Made by a program: the position numbers and the translations under genes
The notes under the pieces: model-generated
Database searches by the model: none
What the model saw: only the letters and a program-made list of their open reading frames with translations
Told to the model about the DNA's origin: nothing
Assembly: GCA_036435485.1 (NCBI GenBank)
Contig: JAZHRN010000137.1
Span: 930,001-994,000, forward strand
DNA length: 64,000 nt
Reading direction: 5' to 3'
Source: Saposhnikovia divaricata
Taxonomy: Eukaryota; Streptophyta; Magnoliopsida; Apiales; Apiaceae
In this document: positions 12,318 through 22,056 of the stretch, in pieces
How the letters are laid out: each line of letters starts with the position of its first letter
Numbering within the stretch: position 1 is the stretch's first letter

Positions 12318-12576
12318 CTCCCTCTGTATCATAATACATTTCCTGTATTGACTTTGATCACTGTTCATTGTAAGCAGTTGACTACTAATTTACATCTAAT
12401 CCATAAAATTAAATATAATCATGAGTGATCTTGTTAAATTCGTATTTGTTAGTACTTTAATATAGTGAAGTTTTTATAATTAATAATAATATAAAATTAA
12501 AGATATAAATGATTAAAAATATGCGTTGGCAAATGTGCCAAAAGTAAACAGGAAAAGTATTTTGAGACGGAGGGAG
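12318..12576. mobile_element. Stowaway-type MITE
   Basis: A 259-bp element flanked by TA on both sides (12316-12317 and 12577-12578). The left end CTCCCTCTGTATCATAATAC and the inverted right end CTCCCTCCGTCTCAAAATAC match for about 29 bases with few differences. CTCCCTCYGT is the hallmark of Stowaway miniature Tc1/mariner elements. It has no coding capacity and would have been moved by a mariner-like transposase in trans. Confidence 0.92.
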
Positions 12577-13178
12577 TATTAATTAAGTAAATTTTACTAA
12601 AACATGATAATTTTGATAAAAAAATATAGAAGAATAAATTATAACTAATATGAATTCTGTACTTCACAGCAAGAAAAATATTGCATTCGCAAAAAGTGCA
12701 TGTAAACTAAATTATAAAGTAATTAAAACCAAAGTAGGTTAGAAGTTAGAACCATATTAGACTCTAACATCAGGAGAAACTAGCAATTAACCATCTTTAC
12801 ATGGTGACAATTCATTCATCATGTGGAGCTAGCGCTACTTCAACTTTAATATCTTCCCCTTCTGCTTCTAAATTGTATTCCATCAAATCCCAACCTACCT
12901 TTGCACGCATCAAACACTTGGAACTTCACCCTTTTCTGTTCAGCTACATAAAATTTAGAGAATTTAGTTTCGCACCTGCAAAATTATTGGTAGCATGTGG
13001 CTGTTGCCCAAAACCTTAGAATGGTCATCTTCTCTTCTCTAAGCTATAACCAAGATAACTTGGTGTGCTCGACAACAGATATAGACTTGACTGTTTACCA
13101 CAATGAACTTCATCATTTCATTCCTTCTTTTCCCGGTATTACGGCAAATTCAGTAACAAAACTGGTGCTAAATAGATA
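12577..13178. other. 3' flank of the mTERF gene, no firm gene
   Basis: Probably the 3' untranslated region of the mTERF gene. On the minus strand about 12800-12910 reads as a short coding-like stretch of some 35 residues ending in a stop. It could be a terminal exon or chance, and I see no matching upstream exon. Confidence 0.35.
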
Positions 13179-14390
13179 TCACGCTGGCTTCAACCTTAAC
13201 TGTCCCTTCTGTTTGAAAGTGTATTCATCAAATTTCAACTTCCCTGTATATGCCTCCATTACATCAGGAATTTCATCCTTATATGCATTTACAAACTTTT
13301 CGGTGAAATTTCTCACAGAAATATTCAATATGGACGATAACATGTAACTCTCACTAGTGATGTTCTTTGAGACCAAAACTTGCAGAACCGAACACCTAGG
13401 GATAGTCCTCTTCTCTAAGCTATAGATAAGAACTCCTGGGTTACTTATCAACCTAGATGTTGTCCACTGTAATTTATTAAAAAAAAACTCCATTCTATCA
13501 GTAATTGCCTTCTCCCCGTAACGCATGATCTGTGGCAGCTTCTTGAACATGTAAAGGATCTCTTGATCGGAGAAACCAAAGCTTTTAAGCAACACACATC
13601 TAGATTTCCAAGTCGAGTCGTTCGTAAAACTCAATGTCTGGAGAGCAAGGAGAAAATATGAAGATGAAAGTTCAAAACCCATGTCCATAATCTTTGACAC
13701 GACAATACGGAATTTGTCATTTGGCATACCTGACACCTTACCATACATTGTCAAAAGTTTCAAAATCTGAGAATTGGGAACACCAAGAGTGACAAGAAAC
13801 TTCACATTTAACAATGAAGCTTTAGAACTTTCTACATCAAGTACATTTCGATTGCAATTGATGACAGCAACTGCACTTTGGTAAGAGCCTGTAACACACT
13901 CGAGCTGCTCAAGTAAAGGTATTAGGTGGTTGTCAAGACTTCTATGAAGAATACGTGGGGTTCTGGTAACAATATCAACTACCTGTGTTTGAGATGCTGA
14001 GATAGATTGCAAAAATTGAAGCTTTGGCAGTATGGTCTTCTCCGGATAGCATTGGAGAATCCGGGGACGATAATTAACGATTCTGGTAATACTAGACAAT
14101 GGGAATCCAAATGTTCGAAAGAGTTCGACAACAGAGTGTGGTCTTTGATCAGAGGAATCAAAATGAACATATTTCAAAGCATTGATCAGGGCTTTCCCTG
14201 ACAACCCACATTTGTTTTCGAGAAATGAAGTAGTAAAACTTAAAGAATCTGTAGTGGGTATGATTCTTTTGGTACGATAAGCACGAATAACAGGCCTAAT
14301 TAAACAATTGTGAAGAGTTTGATGTTTGACAATTAGGGTTTGCAAATGAAATGTATACACACAAACAACCATCTTCATGTTCACATACAT
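13179..14390 (-). CDS. mTERF-family organellar transcription termination factor
   Basis: A single-exon ORF of 403 codons from the ATG at 14390; further in-frame ATGs at 14378 and 14372 are alternatives. The open frame extends upstream to a TTG, which is unlikely to be used. After a short, basic and hydroxylated N-terminus typical of an organelle transit peptide, residues from about 80 to 370 carry about six mTERF repeats. Each has a Pro-x-(I/V)-L type signature, for example NYRPRILQCYPEK, TRTPRILHRS, KLPQIMRYGEKA and SNPGVLIYSLEKR. These repeats form a helical solenoid that binds nucleic acid. Plant members act in mitochondria or chloroplasts in transcription termination, intron splicing or RNA stability; the specific role is not readable. 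Length and intronless structure fit the large plant mTERF clusters. A decayed fragment of a close paralogue lies at 21690-22056. Confidence 0.88.
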   Translation of the reverse strand: MYVNMKMVVCVYTFHLQTLIVKHQTLHNCLIRPVIRAYRTKRIIPTTDSLSFTTSFLENKCGLSGKALINALKYVHFDSSDQRPHSVVELFRTFGFPLSSITRIVNYRPRILQCYPEKTILPKLQFLQSISASQTQVVDIVTRTPRILHRSLDNHLIPLLEQLECVTGSYQSAVAVINCNRNVLDVESSKASLLNVKFLVTLGVPNSQILKLLTMYGKVSGMPNDKFRIVVSKIMDMGFELSSSYFLLALQTLSFTNDSTWKSRCVLLKSFGFSDQEILYMFKKLPQIMRYGEKAITDRMEFFFNKLQWTTSRLISNPGVLIYSLEKRTIPRCSVLQVLVSKNITSESYMLSSILNISVRNFTEKFVNAYKDEIPDVMEAYTGKLKFDEYTFKQKGQLRLKPA

Positions 14391-14655
14391 ACATAAAAAT
14401 GAAATATACAAGGAGGGGTTTAAGCATAAAAGAGACTTACAGAGATTGAACAAGTGCAGACCCTTGAATTTACTTACGGTCTCAACTCTCAATTTGGGGG
14501 TTTCACAGTAAAAGTGCCTTCCCTCAGTTTTGTACTTGAATAAGAGTTTAATTAATTATTTTAATTTTTGGAAGAATTAATAAATTATTTTTTGAATTTT
14601 ATGTTCTAAGTATAAAATATTTATATTTTATAAAAAACTTTAATATTATATAAAA
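14391..14655 (-). promoter_or_regulatory. Likely 5' untranslated/promoter region of the mTERF gene
   Basis: Short AT-rich region between the mTERF start and the end of a Helitron. A GTAAGT donor-like site on the minus strand near 14472-14477 could mark a 5'-UTR intron. No clear TATA box can be assigned. Confidence 0.3.
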
Positions 14656-16268
14656 CTAGTTGATAAAGCCGCGCTTCGCGGCGGCGTTACAATTTTTATT
14701 TTTCAAAAAAATCAATACATTTACGTTATATTATAATATTAATATTAAATTTTAATAAATATCTTCTCTAATGAATCAATTTCTTGTTAAATACGATTCT
14801 TTCGATTGAGCCGCTCTCTCTTTAAAACCGAAATATCAACTTTTTAACATATATTATAAAGACTTATATAATATTTTTTATCCATAAAATCGAACCGTAA
14901 AAAAAAAAAAAAAATATGACTTCGGTATCAATTTCTAATAGCTAATACAATCTTTTATAGCGAGCCGTCTTCCCGTTAAATATGTTTCGAGCCGCTCTTA
15001 TTTGAAATGGAAATTCTAACTTCATTATATAAAGAGAGTAAATTCCAAATTTTATATTCTTTAAACTTTCTAATATTTATGGAGTTTTAAAAGATGAAAA
15101 TACATCTTATATTTTCTGTATATTATAGATAAACTTGTATAAAAAAGTTAAAATAAAGGATTTCTAGGAAAAATGATGTATAGTTTTAAAAAATCGTATA
15201 AGACGTCTCCACCATCTTCGTATTCTACTTCCAATAAAACATTTTATTTTATGTATTACTTATATATTTAAACACTTTTTATATGATCTTATCTAATGAA
15301 CCGCTTTCTTGTTAAACACTTTATTACTATTGATCCGCTCTCTCGTTAAGACCAAAACCTAATTTTTACATATATTACTTGTATGATAATGTTTATCCAT
15401 AAAAATCAAATTCTAAAAATAAAATAAAATTTATAACATCAATATGATATTTTAATAGCTAGTACAATCTTTTAAAGTGAGTCGTCTTCCCGTTAAACAC
15501 GTTTCGAGCCGCTCTCGTTTGGGATCGAAATTCCAACTTCATTACATGTTATTGATGATACTTATCTTACACATCAATTTTTTTCCTTAAAATCAAAACC
15601 TAAAAAATAGAGTGAATTCCAATTTATACTTTCTCTAGATTTTCTAAAGTTTTGGAGTTTTAGAAAATGAAAACACATCTTATTTTCTCTTTATATTATA
15701 GATACTTCTGTATTTATTTAGAATTCTTGCATGAGATTGTTCTTTTATAATGTTAACACATCAATTCTTTTCTTTTTAAATACGGTGACTTTATTTATGA
15801 CAATAGTATTGGATTTATGAATAAATTTTCCTAATATAAGTATAATTAACTTATATAAAAAATATATAATTTAAGAAGATCGTACTTTTTATAAAATATT
15901 TAATTATATGTCTGCTCTATATATTCAAACACCTATTCTAGTAGAACTTTTATTTATATATTTTTTCTATAAATTCGAACTCTTATTCTCAATAAATTTG
16001 AACTCCTATTCAACTTCCAATAGAACTTTTAATCGTATGCCTTATAAATGCTTATTATACTGCCAATAGAAATTCTAATCATATGTTTTCCCTATAAATT
16101 CGAACTCTTCTCCTTTATAAATTCGAACACCTATTCTACTTCTAATATGTTAATAAATATTTTTATATTTATTAGTGTTTAAAATTCTAGAAAATTAGAA
16201 AAATAAATTGAAACGATCTTAGAGCGCCACCTAAACTCCCGCTATCCTCCTTTATATATATATATTGA
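14656..16268 (-). mobile_element. Non-autonomous Helitron
   Basis: Read on the minus strand the element ends with a GC hairpin (GCCGCG AAG CGCGGC), eight to nine A/T-rich bases, then CTAG followed by T, exactly the Helitron 3' terminus. At the other end the minus strand reads A|TCAATATATATATATAAAGG, giving the 5' TC preceded by A; a start four bases further out (16272) is equally possible. There is no Rep/helicase coding sequence, so movement depended on an autonomous relative. The interior contains two diverged copies of a segment of roughly 350-400 bp (about 14770-15130 and 15298-15710), each with the words CTTCCCGTTAAA and TTTCGAGCCGCTCT. Confidence 0.72.
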
Positions 16269-16663
16269 TTGATTGAAGTTTTAGAATTTATAAAATTATC
16301 AATTATTTGCGTTGTAAAATGTGGTTATTCGTTCAAAAGTTTAGAGAACAACTAACTTTTCATAAGAAAATACTAACGGACTTCTCGTTAATAATACAAA
16401 GTTGTTTTTTTATATATTTTATATGGTGGACTTTTTAATTTTGAGACATCAACTTAGTATCTATTATTTGGTATAATTTTTGTATTTCCCATATAATTTT
16501 TTAAAAATATTAATCTTTATTAGATATATTTATCTGCCATTTTTGATTCTGTGGATAATTAATATAGGAAGATTAAATAACTAAGGGGACTGAGATTTTC
16601 AAACCACATTTTTGAGAATTGTTACTATATTAATTATCCACATTTTAGAGAATTGTTACTATA

Positions 16664-16776
16664 TTTTTCCTGGAGTAATTATAGCCTAAGTATTAGGATA
16701 ATTACCAAACGCTCATGATTAAAAGTAACAATTCTCAAACCCTAATCTTAGGCTATAATTACCCCAGGAAAAAAAA
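16664..16776. repeat. Inverted repeat / hairpin
   Basis: Left arm 16664-16695 (TTTTTCCTGGAGTAATTATA...) is the near-perfect reverse complement of the right arm 16741-16776, with about 45 bp between. Upstream words GAGAATTGTTACT at 16615 and 16641 also have an inverted match at about 16725. It may be a small foldback or MITE remnant. No target repeat could be assigned. Confidence 0.55.
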
Positions 16777-17481
16777 GTTTGGTAATTAGTCACTTTCTCA
16801 CATGCACAATCCTTTTACTTTTGATATTCTCCTTTCTTGATTATTACTTCCAAAAACTCTTATTCTCAAGCCCTGGGCCAAAACCCCTTCTGATGTTATT
16901 TTGCAAACATCCCACTACAGTTACACCTCTTCCAAACGGGAAGCGATGAGGAAGAACTAGATTGAGATTTGGAGTTATCATGATATATTGTAAATCTGCA
17001 AAGACCCCTGAAGATATATCTTCTTAATGTACACTTTGCCCCCCAACATATGCTTCTTAATGTTCGTATCTACCTGTAATGACGTAACGACAAATTATAT
17101 AAAAAATGGCTGGGAAGATAACAATTTTTATTCTTAATATCCATGCCAACAAACCGTTACCAGAATCTTTATCCACACAAGTGTAGTATTCGTTGTTGTA
17201 AACGACAAATTATATGAAGCCCCTCAACAATTTGTTTAATCACAGAACCTGCTATTGACGTTGTACTAAACATTAGAATCTTACAACATGTATGCAGTGC
17301 AACATTTCCTCCAAGTCTGCATGTCACATACTTTTCTACAATTATACACGAAGTCTGTCTCAATGCTACGATAAAAGCCATTTTACAGGATCAAATTATG
17401 CTCCCTATGCTTCATAAGGACATATGGAGCAATTTTATTTTATTTTACACTGCTGTCATTATAATTTGCATTTACGTGCAG
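16777..17481. other. Sequence upstream of the dCTPase-like exons, no exon recognised
   Basis: Expected upstream exons of the pyrophosphatase gene (encoding the Pro-Arg-Asn-Leu-Leu-type segment before VGEVGE) are not visible here. A 70-codon minus-strand frame at 17169-17381 has no recognisable motif. The end of the stretch (TTTACGTGCAG) is a good splice acceptor. Confidence 0.35.
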
Positions 17482-18101
17482 GTCGGTGAAGTAGGGGAAC
17501 CTGTTAAGTTACCAGTTCTCCTAAAATCTCAAGATGTTAGGAATTGGGCTTACCATCCCCTCACTCGAAGGCCCATTATTTGGGTCAAATAGTGGATCAC
17601 CAGGTTGTTCGTGTCTTTCTGGCCCTAGCATCCGGTCGATCCGATTTTTAATACTAGGTGGGGATCTCGTCCCTTTTTGGGCCCACCATAGCACACACAA
17701 ATTTAATATTTCAAAAAAAATGAAAATAATGGAGGGTAGGAGGGACTCGAACCTGAGACCTCCCACATCTAAAGCTCTGATACCATGTTAAGTTACTAGT
17801 TCTCTTAAAACCTTAAGGTGTTAAGAACTGGGTTTACCAGGATCATATATTTATTTTAACAGGACTATCAAAGATATTTCAATGGAGGGGAGAAGTCGAA
17901 AAGGGATTGTCAAATTGGGAGGAATTAGGTAACGAACACGTAGGAGAAGAATTATCAGATGTTCTTCTATATCTCATTAGGCTATCAGATATTTGTGGAA
18001 TCGACCTTTCTGATGCTACTACTAGGAAGATTATTAAGAATACAATCAAGTACCCTCCCAAGTCACATCTTCAAAAGATTAAGGATATCATTGTTCTTTA
18101 A
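17482..18101 (+). pseudogene. dCTP pyrophosphatase (MazG-like) gene, 5'-incomplete, interrupted by a TRIM
   Basis: Two coding pieces are visible. Piece 1 (17482-17499), just after a splice acceptor, encodes VGEVGE. Piece 2 (17863-18101), after acceptor TTTTAACAG, encodes LSKIFQWRGEVEKG and, about 20 residues later, EELSDVLLYLIRLSDICGID, ending at TAA. These are the metal-binding EExxE and ExxD helices of the all-alpha NTP pyrophosphatase fold. In the plant and animal family (DCTPP1) the enzyme hydrolyses dCTP and modified dCTPs to the monophosphate, cleaning the nucleotide pool. A TRIM retroelement sits between the pieces. No GT donor after piece 1 restores the frame into piece 2, and the upstream exons are not found. 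It may be a dead copy, or a gene whose first exons I failed to see. Confidence 0.7.
17502..17839 (-). mobile_element. TRIM (miniature LTR retrotransposon)
   Basis: Two direct repeats of about 54 bp (17502-17555 and 17786-17839; minus strand start TGGTAAGCCC or TGGTAAACCC, end AACTTAACA) flank about 230 bp. On the minus strand TGGTATCAGAGC, the tRNA-Met primer site, follows the first repeat at once. A purine-rich tract precedes the second. There is no coding capacity. This arrangement is that of TRIMs. The interior also contains GGTTCGAGTCC, a tRNA B-box-like word, so a SINE relationship is the alternative reading. Confidence 0.7.
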
Positions 18102-18570
18102 GAATGAAAGAGACTTTGTTAAGATATGAATGAACTGTAACTAACAAACACAACTTGAAAAAAGTTGTTAGTCATTTATAGTGTCCAATAGATTATAGAT
18201 AGATCCTTAGTTTGTTTCCTATAAATATAATAAAATAATAAAATAATTATTCCTAGTGGTTTAAGAACTTTAATTATCTTTGAACTCCAACAATTATCCC
18301 TATATTCATTCTTTACTATTATTAAAATAATAAATTTAAGTGTAAGAGAGAAAATAAAAGTACAAAATTTGAGGGAAGACATTCTCTCAAATTGGTATTA
18401 GGGATGACTAGACATTCTCATAGTATTTTAGGAAACCATTAGAATACTGCTAGAATAATATTTTTTGTTAAATTCCCTAAATTTCAACTTAGGAACGGGA
18501 AGCTGTTGAACTTGCTTTTAAAGTTGAGAATCCATTTGTTGCCATTTCCTTTAAATTTATTTAATTAACT
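18102..18570. other. 3' flank of the pyrophosphatase-like gene
   Basis: AT-rich sequence with no gene; probably contains the 3' untranslated region of the preceding gene. Confidence 0.4.
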
Positions 18571-20056
18571 AAATTAATGAGCATCTCTCTATTAAATAAA
18601 ATCCTGGCATCAAACAAGTATCGCCAAAAATCTTAAAAATTATGCTGTGTGAGGGTCTCAGGAGATGAAATCTTCACATTTGCTGGTGTTTTTCTATTTA
18701 AAGATGATCACAATTTCTTCAATTTATGTTTGGTTTCAAAACATAAAGAAAAAAAATATAAAATCTAATTCATAAAATTTTAATTCTTTTTCAAATTAAT
18801 AGTTTTTAAATATTAGATTTTGATAGATTGTTTAGATTCACTACCTCCAAAATATTTAAAATTAGATTGGATAAGATCAGATTTAATATGATTTTATAAA
18901 ATCATAACTGAATATGATTAGATATTATTCAATATTTAAAAATTGAATATAACTAAAATTTTGAAATAAAAAAAAGGCTTGCACGTGTTAAATATAAACA
19001 TTTGAATGAATAAAACTTTTACTTCTTTTGTAAGGAAATCCATTAACATTTATTTCTTATATTACATAAGCCATCATTTTTAAGAGATAACAATTATTTT
19101 TGAAAAAAATCCATTAACATCTATTTCTAAAATTCAACTGGGATTTTAAAGGATTTCTGATAATCCACGGATTTTAATGAATTTTTTAAATCCACAGTAT
19201 TGTGAGGGAAAATTGGTACAACACTTCAATGAAAGAATTACAAGAATAAACCGAGAAAACCCAAAAATATCAATTAAATAAATCGAATAACAAGCCAAAA
19301 ACCTAATCTCATGAACCCTAATCCGAAAGGAGGAAGAGTGTTTTTATGGACTCAAGTACTCCCAACTATGGTGACTGAATATAACCTATTCAATCGAGAG
19401 CCAACAGCTAGGAGCATGTGTTAGAGGTGTTTAGGTGTGTCTCCCCTTGCAAAGTGCCTACATACTCTTATATATATAAGAGATCAAGTCTCATGTAGTT
19501 CTTGATAATTACTCCCGAAATGATGAGTCTGATCCTTCCTAACCGAACTGTCCTCATCGATCCTTTCCTTTGATGTAGTTATCCCGTTGTTATTTAATCA
19601 TAATCCCATGGTTATCCTCCCGTTCCTGTGATATATCCTTGTATATATATCCGTATATCCATATTCTGTATATATTCGGTATTTATCCACGATAATAACC
19701 ACTAATGGGCCGTTCTTAGGACTTATGGATCATCCGTCGGGCCATTCAGTCCCCCCAAGCCCGTATTCCTACAACTCAGGAAGCTACAGACCTGCTGATA
19801 TGTTTTTCTGGGAACCATCGGGGTGCATGCACGTACCCCTACCTTGAGACTGCTCCTCAGTTGAACCCCTGCTAGGCACCAACACAGCTTTACCCTCATA
19901 CAGTGTTCACACACTTGAACCCCTCCTTGAACGAATCTTCAAATTAGTCATTAGAATCCCCTCTCTAGCCCAACTTATCCTCCCACATTCCAGTAATCCA
20001 AGCTCATATCCTTAATGGGCCCTAAATCAAGCCCAAAACGGATTTAGGGCACAACA
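18571..20056. repeat. Duplication block, copy A (flank plus solo Tat LTR)
   Basis: Matches 22819-24276 almost base for base, starting AAATTAATGAGCATCTCTCT. About 627 bp of ordinary AT-rich flank are followed by a Tat LTR. Because the flank outside the LTR is shared, the similarity comes from a segmental duplication and not from two independent insertions. Copy A has a few dozen extra bases inside the LTR near 19650-19700. Confidence 0.9.
19198..20056 (-). mobile_element. Solo LTR of a Tat-type Ty3/gypsy element
   Basis: 859 bp with inverted ends (TATTGTG...CACAACA, mutated from TGTTGTG), flanked by CACAG (19193-19197) and CACGG (20057-20061), a 5-bp target repeat with one change. No internal region follows, so two LTRs recombined. 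It is the same LTR family as 23449-24276. A palindromic TATA-like CTTATATATATAAG lies near 19470. Confidence 0.85.
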
Positions 20057-20640
20057 CACGGATTGTTTAAATTCTACAAAGACTCTACAAAGAATCTTGT
20101 AAAATTGATGTAGAGTCATTGAGATTGGAAATATTTTTTTAGAAATCCATCAAAATGTCATTGATTTTTGCAAGATTTCAAAACTTATAAAAACAACTAG
20201 CAAATCCACCAAAATCCATGGATTTTAATAAATCTAAAAAATCCATGGATTTTTGAATACCATCAGATTTAAATGGATTGTTTTAAATCCAGATTGAATA
20301 CACCCAGATTTTAAAAGATTTTTTGAAATCCTAATTGAATACCCTCAGATTTTAAATGACATTTTGAAATCCAAATTGAATACCTCAAGATTTTAATGGA
20401 TTTAAAAAAATCCAAATTGAATACCCCTAGATTTCTAAAATCACTCAAAATCCCAGTTGAATACACCCCCGTAAGATTTAAATAATCCAACATGCATGCC
20501 TAGGAGATAAAAAAAATATATTTCTAAAAAAAAAAAAATTCATAACAGATTTTCTTATATTATCACTTGTAATTCATCCATAAAAGTAACAATAATTAAT
20601 ATATGCAAATTTGTCATCTCTCTTGATGTTGGTATCCGCT
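20057..20640. repeat. Tandem palindromic ~42-bp repeat and defensin upstream region
   Basis: About 20265-20470 holds five to six imperfect copies of a unit with an AGATTTTAAA half and a TTTGAAATCC half followed by AATTGAATACC. Each unit is itself a loose palindrome. It may be one end of a decayed DNA transposon: the word ATTCAACTGGGATTTT at 19132 is the inverted counterpart of the array's last unit. The remainder to 20640 is AT-rich upstream sequence of the peptide gene. Confidence 0.5.
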
Positions 20641-20649
20641 TATAAATAG
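20641..20649 (+). promoter_or_regulatory. TATA box of the defensin-like gene
   Basis: TATAAATAG, 67 bases before the start codon, correctly spaced for a plant gene with a leader of about 30-40 bases. Confidence 0.7.
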
Positions 20650-20707
20650 GTTAGCAAATCATCACTTTCATAACACACAGCAAAGAGTAGCAAACACTAA
20701 AAAGAAG

Positions 20708-21103
20708 ATGGCCATGATGAAGATGATCATTGCTTTTTTAGTTGTAGCTTCACTTTCTATTGCATCCGCTTCTGTTAGCCCACACGGTACCTTATCTCGT
20801 GCCTAGTTTACGTATCTAGTAGCGGAACCAGAATTTTAAATAATCACTCGTATATTTATATTTCATTAATTTAGTGTGTAGATAATTTTTATGTATTATA
20901 TGTGCTTCCTGAAGATTGATTTTTTTTTTGATTAAATTTGTGCAGATGGAACAAAAATTTTCATTCCTCCGAGTTGCATTCTATTCTGCGATCCCAAAAC
21001 ATTTCCAGACGATTTATGCGATTTCAGTTGCAAAAACAAGCATCATAAGGGTGGCCACTGCCATGATTTTGATGGCAAAAATCTTTGTTGTTGTGATGAT
21101 TAG
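20708..21103 (+). CDS. Cysteine-rich defensin-like secreted peptide (two exons)
   Basis: Exon 1 (20708-20786) encodes a start with MAMMKMII and a hydrophobic core FLVVASLSIASAS, a clear secretory signal peptide with likely cleavage after the Ala-Ser repeats. The intron (20787-20945) has GT...AG ends and, as usual for plant defensin-like genes, follows the signal-peptide exon. Exon 2 (20946-21103) completes a 78-residue precursor. Eight cysteines lie at residues 37, 41, 51, 55, 65, 74, 75 and 76: C-x3-C-x9-C-x3-C-x9-C-x8-CCC. The CxxxC pair and the GxC at residue 65 (GHC) fit the cysteine-stabilised alpha-beta fold. The three adjacent cysteines are unusual, since defensins normally end CxC...C. 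Likely role: extracellular antimicrobial or signalling peptide; target unknown. The ATG at 20708 was chosen because it follows the TATA box and opens the signal peptide. Confidence 0.82.
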
Positions 21104-21689
21104 ATTATATATGTTCCTAATTTTATTGTTACGATGAGAAAGTTCAGTAATTGAAAAAAGAAAAGTGTTTTATTTTCATGTTTATTTGTATGCAAGCCAT
21201 TTTTAATTGGTATTAAGTACCATTGATTGATAAAATTAATATTTATCAAATGTCACATGTCTGATTAGTTATTACTCAATACTCAATATAATGAATTCAT
21301 GTTTATTCATTTCGATAACCATTTTGATATCGATCAAAGAATAATTCTATATTTAATTAATTGTAATTAAATATAATGAATTCACCTTTATCCATTTAGA
21401 TATCAATATCATATTACCAACAAGTCACATCATTTTGCAATACTAACTGATATCCGGCCGGCCTTGAGAAAATGCAAGCCCCAAGCAACTCAAACTTTTG
21501 TATCCCAACAATTATACAAATCAAATATATGACTTTATTCTTTGAGAAAAAAAATTCTATCTTTCATTAATATTATTCTCCTTATTAGAAATTTGAAACT
21601 ACCACCGATCTTTCATTAATATTATTCTCCTTATTAGAAGTTTCATTAATTTCAAGAAACTACCACCGAATCCTGAAATTTGAAAGGAG
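21104..21689. other. 3' flank of the peptide gene with a small tandem duplication
   Basis: AT-rich, no gene. A 30-bp word (CTTTCATTAATATTATTCTC...) occurs twice with a 50-bp period (21560 and 21610). The word ACTACCACCGA follows both times. Confidence 0.5.
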
Positions 21690-22056
21690 CTCGTCATTAG
21701 AGATTCACAAGCTTCTAAACAACGCACATCTAGATTTCCATGTTGAATCTTTCTGAAAGGACAATGCATGGAGAGATTGGAGGAGATATGAAGATGAAAT
21801 ATCAAAATCCCTTGAGCTTCAAAATTGCTTTACTAAATCTGTCAGGTGGTCTCAGGGGTCTGTTCAATATTTGACTATGGTTTTTACAGAATTTTCAAAA
21901 ATTTGAGATTAGAACACACAATGTGTAATTTCAAACTTAATATTGGACAAAAATGATTTGGGTTGAGTATGAATAAATATCTGGCTCTAAAGAGATAAGT
22001 TGCATTAGGATTGCAACCGATGATAGTCTTGAGCTGATTAAAAAAGGGTATGTGTT
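21690..22056 (-). pseudogene. mTERF pseudogene fragment
   Basis: Recognisably homologous to the middle of the mTERF gene at 13585-13930. Shared stretches include ACACATCTAGATTTCC (one base different here), the following GGAGAGA/AGAAAATATGAAGATGA stretch, and further on a counterpart of the cysteine/asparagine repeat region (GATTGCAAcCGATGA). Stops and indels abolish any frame. Its position between the two copies of the duplication block suggests it came with that duplication. Confidence 0.7.

Noticed and set aside
12800..12935. Coding-like minus-strand stretch after the mTERF gene
   Set aside because: About 35 residues only, no matching upstream exon and no motif; left as a possibility in the flank entry.
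12997..13347. 116-codon plus-strand frame overlapping the mTERF end
   Set aside because: It is mostly the antisense of mTERF codons, with no family features.
17169..17381. 70-codon minus-strand frame rich in Cys
   Set aside because: No signal peptide, no defined spacing, no splice context.
17774..17785. GCTCTGATACCA beside a GGTTCGAGTCC-like word, looking like a tRNA gene
   Set aside because: No cloverleaf can be drawn. The word follows a short direct repeat exactly as a primer site does, so a TRIM fits better.
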